NCBI RefSeq assembly: GCF_900101345.1
Contig: NZ_FMUX01000001.1
Coordinates: 124,001 to 188,000, forward strand
DNA: 64,000 bases
Reading direction: 5' to 3'
Source of the DNA: Desulfoluna spongiiphila
GTDB lineage: Bacteria > Desulfobacterota > Desulfobacteria > Desulfobacterales > Desulfolunaceae
In this document: piece by piece, positions 8,414 to 17,077 of the stretch
Layout: each line of letters starts with the position of its first letter
Position numbering within the stretch: the stretch's first letter is position 1
Notes under the pieces: model-generated
The model's input: only the letters and a program-made list of their open reading frames with translations
What the model was told of the DNA's origin: nothing
The model's database searches: none
Made by a program: the position numbers and the translations under genes

Positions 8414-8725
8414 TCATCCTAATTTATATGATTTCCTTCCGGCACCGTGTCCTATGGCCCCGATGGACGATTCAACGGCATCAATGATTGCCTTGTCATC
8501 GGCGCCGATGGCTTTATATCGACAGGAGCAAATCCCCCAATCAACATCAATGACCTCTATCACAACAGCGACCGTGACAAAGGACCCGATAAAAATGGTG
8601 GCATAATGCCAGTCCCCGGCATTGCACTCAGCGCACCGATACCTCACCCCCCAGGATGTGCAATCCAGGACAGGGCGTCGCTGGCCGTCGATATCAATGT
8701 AAGCATGCATCTCATCTTCACCCAT
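8414..8725 (-). CDS. Small membrane protein of unknown function (possible)
   Basis: A 103-codon frame starting MGEDEMHAYIDIDGQRR. It has a Cys pair (YRCAEC, near residues 28-33), one hydrophobic segment (ATIFIGSFVTVAVVIEVI, about 41-59) and a polar tail. Its stop codon overlaps an ATG of the next frame (ATGA at 8414-8417). It lies about 240 bp downstream of a sigma-54 promoter. Codon use is plausible, but there is no recognised family and an opposite-strand frame of similar size exists, so it could be spurious. Confidence 0.4.
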   Translation of the reverse strand: MGEDEMHAYIDIDGQRRPVLDCTSWGVRYRCAECNAGDWHYATIFIGSFVTVAVVIEVIDVDWGICSCRYKAIGADDKAIIDAVESSIGAIGHGAGRKSYKLG

Positions 8726-8965
8726 GCGGAAAGAGCCTCTTCACCAAGCCTTTCCCCTGAATAAAAGCGCCTGATTTAATAAGCTGATGCCCATAAGAGG
8801 GCCGCGTATTCAACCGATGGAGACATAGATAAACCAGGGAAACGGGCAGCGGCTTCGTACCCAACCCAAGGATTGAGCCAACCTGTTCGCGTTGAAGGTC
8901 CGCGGCCGAGGAGCCCCCCGGCCACCTGTCACTGCCCTAGCAACTCAACCTGTTGTCACCTCTAT
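8726..8965. other. Intergenic stretch between sigma-54 promoter and small membrane gene
   Basis: About 240 bp with a GC-rich patch near 8905-8930 and no convincing gene. It would be the leader of the transcript started at 8966-8981. Confidence 0.3.
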
Positions 8966-8981
8966 AGCCATAACCGTGCCA
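8966..8981 (-). promoter_or_regulatory. Sigma-54 (-24/-12) promoter for the barrel gene pair
   Basis: The minus strand reads TGGCAC-GGTTA-TGGCT, nearly identical to the mla promoter including the leading TTT and the GGTT after the -24 box. A TGAAAATA-like tract lies upstream in both. A TATGCCACATT motif at 9054-9064, about 75 bp upstream, resembles the candidate activator sites near 5950-6033. Confidence 0.65.
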
Positions 8982-9091
8982 AATCTGAATATCTATTATT
9001 TTCAAACAGTTTTATCCCCACCCTACACATGACCGGGAAATGCCGCAGATTTTTATGCCACATTTGGATGATCCGGCAAGGAGTAGGATAT

Positions 9092-9298
9092 ATGACGGGT
9101 TTCGCAAAAAAATACGCTCCTGAGCCACAAGGACCTGAAGGTGTGAAGGATGCAAACCAAGGGCAGACCAGGAACAGTTTACGGCTGATGAAGGTGGTTC
9201 TCTGCCGGAAACTGTGGATGTATCCTGGGCCTGCCCCGGCCGCTGCCGGAAGTGCGATGGTGAAACGCACCCCCGTTTACCGCAGGCCATGCTGGTGA
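9092..9298 (+). CDS. Possible 68-residue protein
   Basis: ATG 9092 has AAGGAG eight bases upstream and the frame encodes MTGFAKKYAPEPQGPEGVKD followed by a basic Pro/Arg-rich tail. No domain, signal or membrane helix is visible. The stop lies inside the loop of a perfect inverted repeat. It also overlaps the presumed regulatory region of the minus-strand sigma-54 promoter. Only the ribosome site supports it. Confidence 0.2.
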   Translation: MTGFAKKYAPEPQGPEGVKDANQGQTRNSLRLMKVVLCRKLWMYPGPAPAAAGSAMVKRTPVYRRPCW

Positions 9299-9316
9299 GA
9301 CACGTCCTGCGGTAAA
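9276..9316. repeat. Perfect 11-bp inverted repeat with 19-bp loop
   Basis: TTTACCGCAGG (9276-9286) and CCTGCGGTAAA (9306-9316) are exact reverse complements. There is no T run on either strand, so terminator function is uncertain. It lies 80 bp past the stop of the FadL-like gene. Confidence 0.5.
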
Positions 9317-9395
9317 TTGAATAGGCTGAAGCCCTGCTGCCACTGATTCGCACGCCACCTTAATGCGGTGACACCAAAAGGCAGTCCCGTGCCGC

Positions 9396-10610
9396 CTACT
9401 TCAACAACCACTCCACGCCAAAGGCAACATCCAGGGTCTTCTTCTCCATCTTGATGCCCTGAGGAGTTGTGCAGCTGTCATAAAAATAAGGTGCCACGGA
9501 AAAACTCAAGGACAAGGTATCGCTGTAACGATATTTGACACCTGCAGAAACAACCTGGTACTTCAACTTGGGGTTGACGGTCAGGTAAGGGAAGCGATCC
9601 CGGTCGTCTTTGGGGTCGCAATAGATGTAGCCGGCCCCCAAGGTCCACTTTGGGGTCACATCACACTCAACACCGCTGGCAACATAGTACCCGTTACCCA
9701 TCCCCTTTTCTTCTCCCCCCCTGTCGGCATCTTTTTGCCAGGCCATGGCGCCGTCCACGGCCACCCGCCATTTCGGGGCAATGCGATACATGACACCCAT
9801 GGCTGTCTGGGCAGGAAAATCCCGCCTCATCTTGCTCCCCTCCTTGACAACCCCCTTGACCAGGGAAACCAGGGGATGACTCCCCTCCACCTTGTCCACC
9901 TCATATTCCATTTTCGTGCGCATCTCATGACGCAGTGAAATATCCAGTTTATCTGTCGCTCTCCACGAGAGGCCAAAGACCGGAGCGCCACCTGTGGCAT
10001 CCATGGAGGCATCCAACTGCTCCCCTTCGTCAATCTCAACCTCCATGATGCCGTGAAGCACACGAAAACCACCTGAAACCGCAAACGAGTCATTAAGCTG
10101 CCAGGAGACACCCGTGGTCAGCCCTGGAACGACATACGTAAACTCCGCCTTGTCCCGAAACGTCAAGTCCACCATCATGGGCCCAGCAATGGGGTGAACC
10201 ACGGGCATGGAGCCCAGAGTAAACCCGTCATCATAGTCCGCCTTTCCCATTCCCCCAAAGGCTGTCACGGCAGCATAAAGCCCGAGCCGCCCGTTGCGGT
10301 ACACACTATGGAACGGAGGAAGAAAGTTGGCGTTATCAGCCTCGAATGTCTCGCCGTTTCGACTGTGTTGCCAATCTTTAAAGCATGCCTTGAACGAAAC
10401 ACCCACGTGCAGTCCTTCTTCAAGCCATGCGGATCCTGCCGGGTTGAAAATTGACGCGTCTGAGGCATCGGATGCGGCGGTCCTGGCCGGCATCCGGGTA
10501 AAATCCGCCGTGAGACTGGACTGATTGTCCACCATGCTCGCCATGGCGCTGCTCGAGATCAGAAGTGCCGCAAAAAAACCGGCACCAACACGCAAAACAA
10601 ATCCCTTCAT
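9396..10610 (-). CDS. FadL/OmpP1-family outer-membrane transporter
   Basis: 404 residues with a signal peptide (cleavage near SSAMA, about residue 24). An SIFNPAGSAWL segment near residues 53-63 matches the NPAG motif of the FadL N-terminal hatch. The body is typical of a 14-strand barrel, with repeated amphipathic strands ending in aromatic residues. Family members carry long-chain fatty acids or other hydrophobic compounds across the outer membrane. It is monocistronic, transcribed from a region with a degenerate -24/-12 promoter at 10681-10695. Its location next to Mla and LpxR-like genes supports a shared lipid theme. Substrate is unknown. Confidence 0.8.
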   Translation of the reverse strand: MKGFVLRVGAGFFAALLISSSAMASMVDNQSSLTADFTRMPARTAASDASDASIFNPAGSAWLEEGLHVGVSFKACFKDWQHSRNGETFEADNANFLPPFHSVYRNGRLGLYAAVTAFGGMGKADYDDGFTLGSMPVVHPIAGPMMVDLTFRDKAEFTYVVPGLTTGVSWQLNDSFAVSGGFRVLHGIMEVEIDEGEQLDASMDATGGAPVFGLSWRATDKLDISLRHEMRTKMEYEVDKVEGSHPLVSLVKGVVKEGSKMRRDFPAQTAMGVMYRIAPKWRVAVDGAMAWQKDADRGGEEKGMGNGYYVASGVECDVTPKWTLGAGYIYCDPKDDRDRFPYLTVNPKLKYQVVSAGVKYRYSDTLSLSFSVAPYFYDSCTTPQGIKMEKKTLDVAFGVEWLLK

Positions 10611-10680
10611 TTCGTAATGCTCCTTACCTAAAGTAATTGATTCTCTGGATGCGATCGATGTTCGCTACCACTATCCTCAT

Positions 10681-10695
10681 TCAATTACAGTGCCA
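10681..10695 (-). promoter_or_regulatory. Sigma-54-like promoter upstream of the FadL-like gene (degenerate -12)
   Basis: The minus strand reads TGGCAC-TGTAA-TTGA, preceded by TTT like the two better promoters. The -24 box is perfect, but the -12 box lacks the C of GC, so activity is uncertain. It lies 70 bp upstream of the start codon. Upstream are CCATTT-ggaag-AAATGG at 10750-10766 and a TCTGCCATATA motif (minus strand, 10774-10784) resembling the candidate activator sites near the mla promoter. Confidence 0.4.
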
Positions 10696-10784
10696 AAAAG
10701 CACGCGTTTGAAATTATTGGGATTTTCAAATCACACAATACAAACCGCACCATTTGGAAGAAATGGGGTGCGATATATGGCAGA

Positions 10785-10981
10785 AATAACAAACAAGGAA
10801 AAGAGGGAAGCCACGCGCAACGCATAAGAAAGCGGCCCCACCAAGGGATGGGTGCCCCATGGTGATGGGACCACCCATGTCAGGGAAGGAAACAGGTGGC
10901 ATGAAGAAGCGCCAGGGTATGAACGTGCATGGGGTCGCGACCTTTTCCCGCAAAGAAGACAAGGTCGACGAGCAAGCATCC
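10785..10981. other. Intergenic stretch, no gene seen
   Basis: About 200 bp upstream of the FadL-like promoter region and downstream of the U32 gene terminator. Several short open frames exist on both strands but none has a ribosome site or protein-like composition. Confidence 0.3.
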
Positions 10982-11021
10982 CCTTTAGCCGGGCAGCCTC
11001 AAGGGGATGCCCGGCTAAAGG
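10982..11021 (-). terminator. Strong 14-bp hairpin after the U32 gene
   Basis: CCTTTAGCCGGGCA (10982-10995) pairs perfectly with TGCCCGGCTAAAGG (11008-11021), with a 12-base loop. It lies about 80 bp after the stop of the minus-strand U32 gene. A T run is lacking, so it may act as an RNA 3' end stabiliser or a weak terminator. Confidence 0.5.
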
Positions 11022-11099
11022 AAGTGGAACCGGAAAGGGTTTACGGGACTATTCCCCAAAAGCGATCTTTCGGAGGCAAGGTGAGTCATTGCTGAGTGG

Positions 11100-12929
11100 T
11101 TATCCTTTTTCAATCCGCATGCCACATACCCCGCAGAGAAAATGGACGGTAAAGCGCCCCTTTTCATTTTCAAGGACCAGGGGCTCTGCCTGGTGCGCCT
11201 TGCCCTTGCAGAGGCCTAAGGCTTCCCGGATGCAATGGCGGGTCTCCATGACGGTGACCGGGCCTTCGGGTTCTGTGGCTTCAAAGGCAGGCTCCACAGA
11301 GGAGACTCCCCGGCGGGTATAAAACCGCTTGGCCAGTGCATTGGCCACGTTGGCCCCGTAGGTAAGCCGGGTCTCGGGGAAAGGAATGACCGGCCTGGAA
11401 ACGGGTTCGGAATCCCGTGCCGGCATGGCCCCGGCCTCGTCCAGAAGAAGGGCCACCACCTCGCGACGAAGCCGGTTGATCTCGGAGACAGGAACAAAGA
11501 GAGGGGGGAGGTTGAGGGTCAGGCCACGGAGGTAAAAGGGGGTTCCCCCCAGCTTGGCGAGTTGGGTCTCCAGGGTCTTGCGGGCCTTGTCCTTGTCCCG
11601 GGCCGGGACCGGCTCCACCCCGAACCAGTGGGTGACGCTGCGCCCGGTTTCGTCGGCGGCAGCAATCCAGAGGCCGTCTTTGACCTCCTTGATGGAAAGG
11701 TCCACGGCAAGGCGCCGCTCGGCGCTCTCTTTTTCCAGGAGTTTCAGAAAAGCGTGGTCAAAGTTGCGGTAGAGCACCGCGCCCTTGAACAACCCGGTCT
11801 TGGCCACCGGCTGGCTGGGCCGGATGAGCCCGCCGTCCACGCGGTTTGCCTTGATGCCCTTGAGGTTTCCCGACGGATCCAGAAAACAGAGGCCGTCGCC
11901 GTTCACCACGGGGGTTCGCCCTTTGTCCACTTTCAGGGTCACATGGTCCTTTGCCACATGCACCACCTGCCCCATGCGTTCGCCCATGGCCTTGGGCGTG
12001 TCCGGGGAGGCCACCTTTCCCCGCTTGCCGGAAAGGTAGTAATCGGTTCCGCCCCTGAAAAAACTCTTCTCTATATTTGGGGTGAAGTGGTGGGTGACCC
12101 GGCCGAAGGAAGCCCGGGTTGACCCGGCACGGCGATCAAGCTCCCGGTCCAGGGCCTGCCGATAAAAAGCGGTGACGTTTTTCACGTAATCTTGGGACTT
12201 GAGCCGCCCCTCTATTTTAAAGGACGAAATCCCCGCATCCAGCATGGGCCCGATGTGTGCGGAGCGATCCATGTCTTTCAGGGAGAGAAGGTGGCGGCCT
12301 GCGCTCACCACCTTACCGGAAGCCTCCTTCAGGTCCCAGGCAAGCCGGCAGGGCTGGCCGCAGGTGCCCCGGTTGGCGCTTCGACCGCCCAGGGCGGCGC
12401 TCATCCAGCACTGACCGCTGTAGCTCACGCAGAGGGCCCCGTGCACAAAGGCTTCCAAAGGAACCGTGGTGGCATCGGAGATGGCCCGAATCGTATCCAG
12501 CGAGAGCTCCCGGGCAAGGATCACCCGTTCAAAACCCGAGTCTTCCAGAAATTTTACCCGCTCCGGGGTCCGGTTGTCGGTCTGGGTGGAGGCATGCAGG
12601 GCAATGGGCGGCAGGTCCATCTCCAAAAAGGCCATGTCCTGAATGATCAGGGCGTCCACCCCGGCGCTCCAGAGAGCCACGGCCTGCTCCCGGGCGGCGT
12701 CGAGCTCCCCGTCAAAGAGCAGGGTGTTCATGGTCACATGCACGGAGGCCCCGTAGAGCCGGCCGTGTGCACACAGGGCCTCGATGTCCTCCAGGGTGTT
12801 TCCGGCGGCGGCCCGGGCACCGAATTTCGGGGCCCCGATATAGACCGCGTCGGCTCCGTGGTTGATGGCTTCTTTGCCGCAGGCCAGGTCCCGGGCCGGG
12901 CTCAATAATTCGATTCGTTGTTTTTCCAT
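11100..12929 (-). CDS. rlhA: U32-family protein with DUF3656-like region, probable 23S rRNA hydroxylase RlhA
   Basis: 609 residues from ATG 12929, which has AGGA seven bases upstream; the frame stays open to 13022 but that part lacks a ribosome site. The N-terminal half is a U32 barrel with the family signature EAFVHGALCVSYSGQCWMS followed by NRGTCGQPCR, whose cysteines are conserved in RlhA and related tRNA/rRNA hydroxylation proteins. The C-terminal half resembles DUF3656, with a closing CGVCGMR. In E. coli the protein of this architecture hydroxylates C2501 of 23S rRNA using prephenate and iron-sulfur chemistry. The same role here is inferred from architecture; older annotation would say collagenase-like peptidase. 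Confidence 0.8.
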   Translation of the reverse strand: MEKQRIELLSPARDLACGKEAINHGADAVYIGAPKFGARAAAGNTLEDIEALCAHGRLYGASVHVTMNTLLFDGELDAAREQAVALWSAGVDALIIQDMAFLEMDLPPIALHASTQTDNRTPERVKFLEDSGFERVILARELSLDTIRAISDATTVPLEAFVHGALCVSYSGQCWMSAALGGRSANRGTCGQPCRLAWDLKEASGKVVSAGRHLLSLKDMDRSAHIGPMLDAGISSFKIEGRLKSQDYVKNVTAFYRQALDRELDRRAGSTRASFGRVTHHFTPNIEKSFFRGGTDYYLSGKRGKVASPDTPKAMGERMGQVVHVAKDHVTLKVDKGRTPVVNGDGLCFLDPSGNLKGIKANRVDGGLIRPSQPVAKTGLFKGAVLYRNFDHAFLKLLEKESAERRLAVDLSIKEVKDGLWIAAADETGRSVTHWFGVEPVPARDKDKARKTLETQLAKLGGTPFYLRGLTLNLPPLFVPVSEINRLRREVVALLLDEAGAMPARDSEPVSRPVIPFPETRLTYGANVANALAKRFYTRRGVSSVEPAFEATEPEGPVTVMETRHCIREALGLCKGKAHQAEPLVLENEKGRFTVHFLCGVCGMRIEKG

Positions 12930-12959
12930 GATACATCCTGAGGGTTTAAAACCATGAAA

Positions 12960-12982
12960 GGCCGAAGCCCAAAGCTTCGACC
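12960..12982 (-). other. Leader hairpin of the U32 gene
   Basis: The minus strand has GGTCGAAGC-tttgg-GCTTCGGCC followed by TTTC, located between the predicted promoter and the start codon. It could be an attenuator or a simple leader hairpin. Confidence 0.3.
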
Positions 12983-12992
12983 TTTTTGACCA

Positions 12993-13022
12993 TATATAAC
13001 AGATGCCCCGGCCGCCTGTCAC
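12993..13022 (-). promoter_or_regulatory. Possible sigma-70 promoter of the U32 gene
   Basis: The minus strand has GTGACA at 13022-13017 and TATATA at 12998-12993 with an 18-base spacer; the -10 box is preceded by TGT. It lies about 65 bp upstream of the chosen start. Confidence 0.35.
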
Positions 13023-13376
13023 TTCTTATGGACGACGGACCGACCAGCGCCCTTTCCACCCCGCCTCCCGGCACACAGCCGCTATGCTCCATTACTACCA
13101 AGACCTACCCTTTAAATTTAACTTACCATTTCACAACAACAAACAATCATCAGCAAAGAAATACGGGGTATACCCCAACCCAAACCTTCCCCCTAAGGGC
13201 ATAGTTTCACAGCAGAAACGCCCACAAATAAAAACACACGCCTAACACTGTGTTATTTCATAGCTCCGGGGCAACACACCAGAGCAAGACAATGTTTTAC
13301 TTTAAAAATAACGACCTCAGGTCGATATATTAAGTATCATTTTTAGAACCCGCATGATTTCGGAGATACGCCACAG
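13023..13376. other. Intergenic stretch upstream of the chemoreceptor
   Basis: About 350 bp, A/T-richer than its neighbours. No convincing gene was found. A short AACACACTGTGTT palindrome-like patch lies near 13240-13260; the function is unknown. Confidence 0.3.
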
Positions 13377-15446
13377 ATGTTGAAACACATGAAGTTAAGA
13401 GGAAAGATCGTCTTTCTCATCGCGCTGACAGCCTTTGTCACCTTCAGCGTGTCCATTGCCGTCATGACCACCAAAACACGGCAACTGGCAAAAGACGACG
13501 CCCTGGCAAAGGGCACCGAGATGGCCCACAGATACGCCAACGAAGTGAAGGTCATCCTGGAAGAGCCCATGGAGGGGTCCCAGGCCCTTGCCTACGCCTT
13601 TATGGGCATGAAAAAGACGGGAAAGATGCCCGATCGGGAGGTTCTGACCAACCTGCTCAAAGGGCTGGTGGAAAACGACGCCAACCTGGAAAGCCTCTGG
13701 GCCTGCTTTGAACCCGGTGCCCTGGACGGCCGGGACGCCGAATATGCAGGCACCGACCACCATGACAAAACCGGCCGGTATATCCCCTACATCTTCCGAA
13801 CCGGTGGGGCCCTCACCGTGGACCAGCTCCGCGACTACATGATCCCTGAGACCAACAACTACTACGTCATCCCCCAGCGCTCCGGCAAAGAGTACATCAC
13901 CCCGCCCACGGTGTATCACATCGGTGAAACCGGCATGGACGTGGTGCTCACCAGCATGGTGACCCCCATCAAGCACGGCGGAAAAACCATCGGGGTCGTG
14001 GGGCTGGACATCGAACTCAAGGCCCTCTCCGATCTGGTGGCCACCATCAAGCCATACGGGACGGGCAGCGCAGCCATCGTCGCCAACAACGGCACCTTTG
14101 CCGCCCATGTGGACAAAGAGCGCATCGGAAAACCCATGGGAGAAAAAGGCCCGTGGGTCAACGCTGCAGACGCCGTCAAAGCGGGCAGGCCCTACACCTT
14201 TACCAGCCACTCCGAGACCCTCGGGACAGATCTTCAGCAGATCTTCGTTCCCATCAAGGTGGGGGCCACAGACCGTCCCTGGTCTTTTCTTGTGACCCTG
14301 CCCATGGACAAGGTGATGGAAAATGCCAACAGCATTCTCATAACCAACATCACCATCGGCCTCGTCTCCTTTCTCATCTTTGCCGCCGTGGCCTGGGCCA
14401 TTGCCAACTCCATTGTGGCGCGCATCAAAGAAAACGCCCTGGTCATGAACGATATCGCCGAAGGGGAAGGGGACCTGACCCAGTTCCTTCAGGTACGATC
14501 CACAGACGAAATCGGAGAGCTCTCCTCGGGCTTCAACCGCTTTATGGAAAAGCTCCAGCACCTCATCCGGGACGTGGCCGCAGGGGTCTCCTCGGTGAAC
14601 GAGGCGTCCGCGGGCCTTCTGTCCATGTCCCAAGAGCTCGCCCAGAGCGCGGGCAACACCTCGTCCCGCGCCACCCATGTGGACCAGGCCTCCCGGGACA
14701 TGACCGACCGGTTGGCGGGTGTGGCCGCGGCCATTGAGCAGGCCTCCGCCAACATCGCCATGGTGGCCACTGCCACGGAAGAGATGTCCGCCACCATCGG
14801 GGAGATCGCAAAAAACACGGAGACCGCCCGGGGCATCTCGGCCACGGCCCTTGAACGCACCCACGGCACCTCAAGGGAGATGGCGGCCCTTCAAAGCGCC
14901 GCCGAGGAGATCGGCAAGGTCACCGAGACCATCACCGACATCTCCGAGCAGACCAACCTGCTGGCCTTAAACGCCACCATCGAAGCGGCCCGTGCCGGTG
15001 AAGCCGGAAAAGGGTTTGCCGTGGTGGCCCATGAGATCAAAGAGCTGGCCTCCCAGACCGCCGATGCCACCCTGGGCATAAAAACCATAGTGGAAAGCGT
15101 TCAGTCAACGGCCACGGCCTCCACCACCGGCATGCAGGAGATCACCACGGTCATCGGGGAGGTCAACGATATCGTTTCAACCATCGCAGGGGCCGTGGAA
15201 GAGCAGTCTGCCGCCACCAGCGAGATCGCGGAAAACGTCAGCCAGGCCTCACAGGGCATCGCCGAGGTCAATGAAAACGCCGCCGGCTGCAGCGCCATGG
15301 CCGGGGACATCGGCACGGCCATTGTGGATGTCAACAGCGGGGCCGAAGGGGTGACCCACATCGGCGAATCCCTCCAGGCCAGCGCCCGGGACATGCAGGC
15401 CATGGCCGATCAACTCGGCAGCCTGGTGGGGCGCTTCAAAGTGTAA
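13377..15446 (+). CDS. Methyl-accepting chemotaxis protein with periplasmic dCache domain
   Basis: 689 residues: membrane helix about 10-28, a periplasmic double-Cache region of roughly 280 residues (typical dCache blocks [22 protein letters not shown] and [20 protein letters not shown]), second helix about 320-342, HAMP, then the cytoplasmic signalling domain. The hairpin tip [21 protein letters not shown] is perfectly conserved. dCache domains bind small ligands such as amino acids or carboxylates. The gene stands alone with no che genes nearby. Its TAA stop coincides with the first bases of a dispersed repeat (GTAACTATTC). An alternative start at the ATG four codons on is possible. Confidence 0.93.
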   Translation: MLKHMKLRGKIVFLIALTAFVTFSVSIAVMTTKTRQLAKDDALAKGTEMAHRYANEVKVILEEPMEGSQALAYAFMGMKKTGKMPDREVLTNLLKGLVENDANLESLWACFEPGALDGRDAEYAGTDHHDKTGRYIPYIFRTGGALTVDQLRDYMIPETNNYYVIPQRSGKEYITPPTVYHIGETGMDVVLTSMVTPIKHGGKTIGVVGLDIELKALSDLVATIKPYGTGSAAIVANNGTFAAHVDKERIGKPMGEKGPWVNAADAVKAGRPYTFTSHSETLGTDLQQIFVPIKVGATDRPWSFLVTLPMDKVMENANSILITNITIGLVSFLIFAAVAWAIANSIVARIKENALVMNDIAEGEGDLTQFLQVRSTDEIGELSSGFNRFMEKLQHLIRDVAAGVSSVNEASAGLLSMSQELAQSAGNTSSRATHVDQASRDMTDRLAGVAAAIEQASANIAMVATATEEMSATIGEIAKNTETARGISATALERTHGTSREMAALQSAAEEIGKVTETITDISEQTNLLALNATIEAARAGEAGKGFAVVAHEIKELASQTADATLGIKTIVESVQSTATASTTGMQEITTVIGEVNDIVSTIAGAVEEQSAATSEIAENVSQASQGIAEVNENAAGCSAMAGDIGTAIVDVNSGAEGVTHIGESLQASARDMQAMADQLGSLVGRFKV

Positions 15447-15605
15447 CTATTCCGCTCAACATGCCTCCGGCGGCCCTGCCGGGGGCCAAACTTTAAAAAC
15501 GTTTGACAAACAGATCTTAGACAAGGCTTTCCAGGCTCCGCCGAACCAATGTCGATTTTTTCTGCATTAAGACAGCTTTTAGCGGAGCGTTTTTTCAACG
15601 TTTCC
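15443..15605. repeat. Dispersed MITE/REP-like repeat, copy A (tail variant 2)
   Basis: It begins with GTAACTATTCCGCT overlapping the chemoreceptor stop codon, then GCCTCCGGCGGCCCTGCCGG, then AAACTTT...GTTTGACAAACAG and AAGGCTTTCCAGGCTCCGCCGAA. It ends with a GCGGAGCGTTTTTTCAACG segment, shared with copies F and G. Non-coding. Confidence 0.7.
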
Positions 15606-15645
15606 TAACAAAAAGAGCGGTGCCCATTGACGCACCCAAGCATGA

Positions 15646-15685
15646 CGGGGAGGTTGCGGTTTACGCCGCCTCCCCGCCCTTTTCT
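15646..15685 (+). terminator. Terminator-like hairpin between chemoreceptor and oxidoreductase genes
   Basis: CGGGGAGG (15646-15653) pairs with CCTCCCCG (15669-15676), followed by CCCTTTTCTC. It sits between convergent genes and may serve the plus-strand chemoreceptor gene; the T run is short. Confidence 0.5.
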
Positions 15686-16806
15686 CACGCCTTGCCCTTC
15701 ATGGCCGCCATCACCTGTTTCTGAGCATCTCTCTCCTCCCCTTTCAGGTCAAAAAAACAACGCACGCCCCCGGGATTAAAGCAGCCGTTGCAAGCCACAC
15801 AGGCAGCCTTGGACCGATCCCCCTGCCGCCATCGCTTCACAAGACCCGGCTCCCGGATCAAGGAACGGCACAGGGAGACGGCCTCGATGCCGCCCCCGCT
15901 CAAGGCCGCTTCGATGGCCTCAATCCTGCGAAAGCCCCCCACACTGATCACCGAGGCCGACACCTCGGCCGCCAGCTGTCTCCCTGCTTCGAGGTGGTAG
16001 GTTTCATGCTTGAGGGGCCGGCAGGGCGTCCAGGCCCCGGCAAAGGCCCCCCCGCTCAACTCAATGGCGTCGATACCTCCGGCATCCAGCGCCCTTGCCG
16101 CCACCAGCATGCCGTTGTATGTCAACCCCTCTCCCCTTGTTTCGAAGTCATCGCAGTTGAGCTTGACCCAGACCGGGTAGGCTGCGCCGCAGACCCGTTT
16201 GATCTCCCCGAGAATCTCCGAAAGGATGCGGGCGTTTTTCTCGGGACTCCCACCGTAAGCGTCCGTCCGCCGGTTGTAGACAGGGCTCAAAAACCGACTC
16301 AACAGGTACCCATGGGCGGCATGGAGCTGAACCCCGTCAAAGCCGGCAGCCTTTGCCCTCAAAGCGGCCTCTCCGAACTCCGTCACCAGCGTCTCGATCT
16401 GCTGCACCGAAAAGGGCGTGGGCAGGATCCCGCTGACGGGGTCCACAACGGCCGACGGTGCAAAGACCTCTCCGGAAGGAGCACCGTGCAGCTGGGAACC
16501 GACATGGGCCAGTTGCGCCACCACGCGGCCGCCATGCCCATGCACGGCATCCGCCAGGGACCGCAGCCCTGAAAGATCCGCGTCCGGGCCAATACTCACC
16601 GTCCGGGCAGACGGGTTGTCCGAAGAGGCAAAGCAGAGATACCCCGTGATGATCAGTCCAACCTCCCCCCGGGCCAGGTTGGTATACACCTCCGTCATGG
16701 ATGGGCTGACCCTGCCCTCATCGGCCATGGACTCAAAGGTGGCCGACCGGAACACCCTGTTTTTCACATTGATGCCGCCCACCGTCCCGTGTTCAAATAC
16801 GTTCAT
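15685..16806 (-). CDS. NADH:flavin oxidoreductase of the old yellow enzyme family
   Basis: 373 residues forming an FMN-binding TIM barrel. Family motifs are GYLCFASSDNPSA near residue 55, AQLAHVGSQ near 96, GFDGVQLHAAHGYLLSRFLSPVYNRRTDAYGGS (active-site HxxHGYL region) and VISVGGFRR. A C-terminal Cys cluster (CVACNGCFNPGGVRC) resembles the 4Fe-4S ligands of dienoyl-CoA-reductase or BaiCD-type members, although the barrel is not followed by a second flavin/NAD domain. It probably reduces an activated double bond. An operator-like palindrome at 16841-16855 and a TetR gene upstream suggest induction by electrophiles or similar compounds. Confidence 0.88.
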   Translation of the reverse strand: MNVFEHGTVGGINVKNRVFRSATFESMADEGRVSPSMTEVYTNLARGEVGLIITGYLCFASSDNPSARTVSIGPDADLSGLRSLADAVHGHGGRVVAQLAHVGSQLHGAPSGEVFAPSAVVDPVSGILPTPFSVQQIETLVTEFGEAALRAKAAGFDGVQLHAAHGYLLSRFLSPVYNRRTDAYGGSPEKNARILSEILGEIKRVCGAAYPVWVKLNCDDFETRGEGLTYNGMLVAARALDAGGIDAIELSGGAFAGAWTPCRPLKHETYHLEAGRQLAAEVSASVISVGGFRRIEAIEAALSGGGIEAVSLCRSLIREPGLVKRWRQGDRSKAACVACNGCFNPGGVRCFFDLKGEERDAQKQVMAAMKGKA

Positions 16807-16840
16807 GCTGATCGTCTCCTTTTGTGACCGGCTTTAAAAT

Positions 16841-16855
16841 TAGACCGGTCGTCTA
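16841..16855. promoter_or_regulatory. Operator-like palindrome upstream of the old-yellow-enzyme gene
   Basis: TAGAC-CGGTC-GTCTA, a perfect inverted repeat with 5-bp arms, 35 bp upstream of the oxidoreductase start. The core GACCGGTCGTC recurs as GACCGATCGTC just upstream of the tetR gene (17694-17704), so it is a likely TetR-family binding site. Confidence 0.55.
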
Positions 16856-16877
16856 TTAATTAGACAAAAAAAATACC

Positions 16878-17075
16878 GTACCTATTCCGCTTGTACCTCC
16901 GGCGGACCTGCCGGGGCTAAACGTTTGCCTGATCTCATAACGACGGGTTTAAAAAACAGATTCAATATCATCTGAATCAATAGCGAATGCGATTTTCCCT
17001 GAGGAACGAAGGGGAAAGCGCATTCGCAAGCTGCTTTCGAGGTGGCACACCTCGCCGCCGGAGGCATTGCTTTTG
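16878..17075. repeat. Dispersed MITE/REP-like repeat, copy B (tail variant 1)
   Basis: Full-length copy lying between the tetR stop and the oxidoreductase operator. It starts GTACCTATTCCGCT, followed by CCTCCGGCGG. It contains the long hairpin GCGAATGCGATTTTCCC / GGGGAAAGCGCATTCGC around the invariant loop (GAGGAACGA on this strand). It ends with CGAGGTGGCACACCTCG and CCGCCGGAGGC. Confidence 0.75.
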
Positions 17076-17077
17076 TT

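Noticed and set aside
13395..14864. Long antisense frames, for example over the chemoreceptor, RND pump and lipoprotein genes
   Set aside because: In GC-rich genes the complementary frames lack stops by base composition; the sense frames have clear domains, so these are shadows.
16990..17060. TGGCAC inside repeat copies as a sigma-54 -24 box
   Set aside because: GTGGCACACCTCG lacks a -12 GC at the right distance and is explained by the repeat hairpin.
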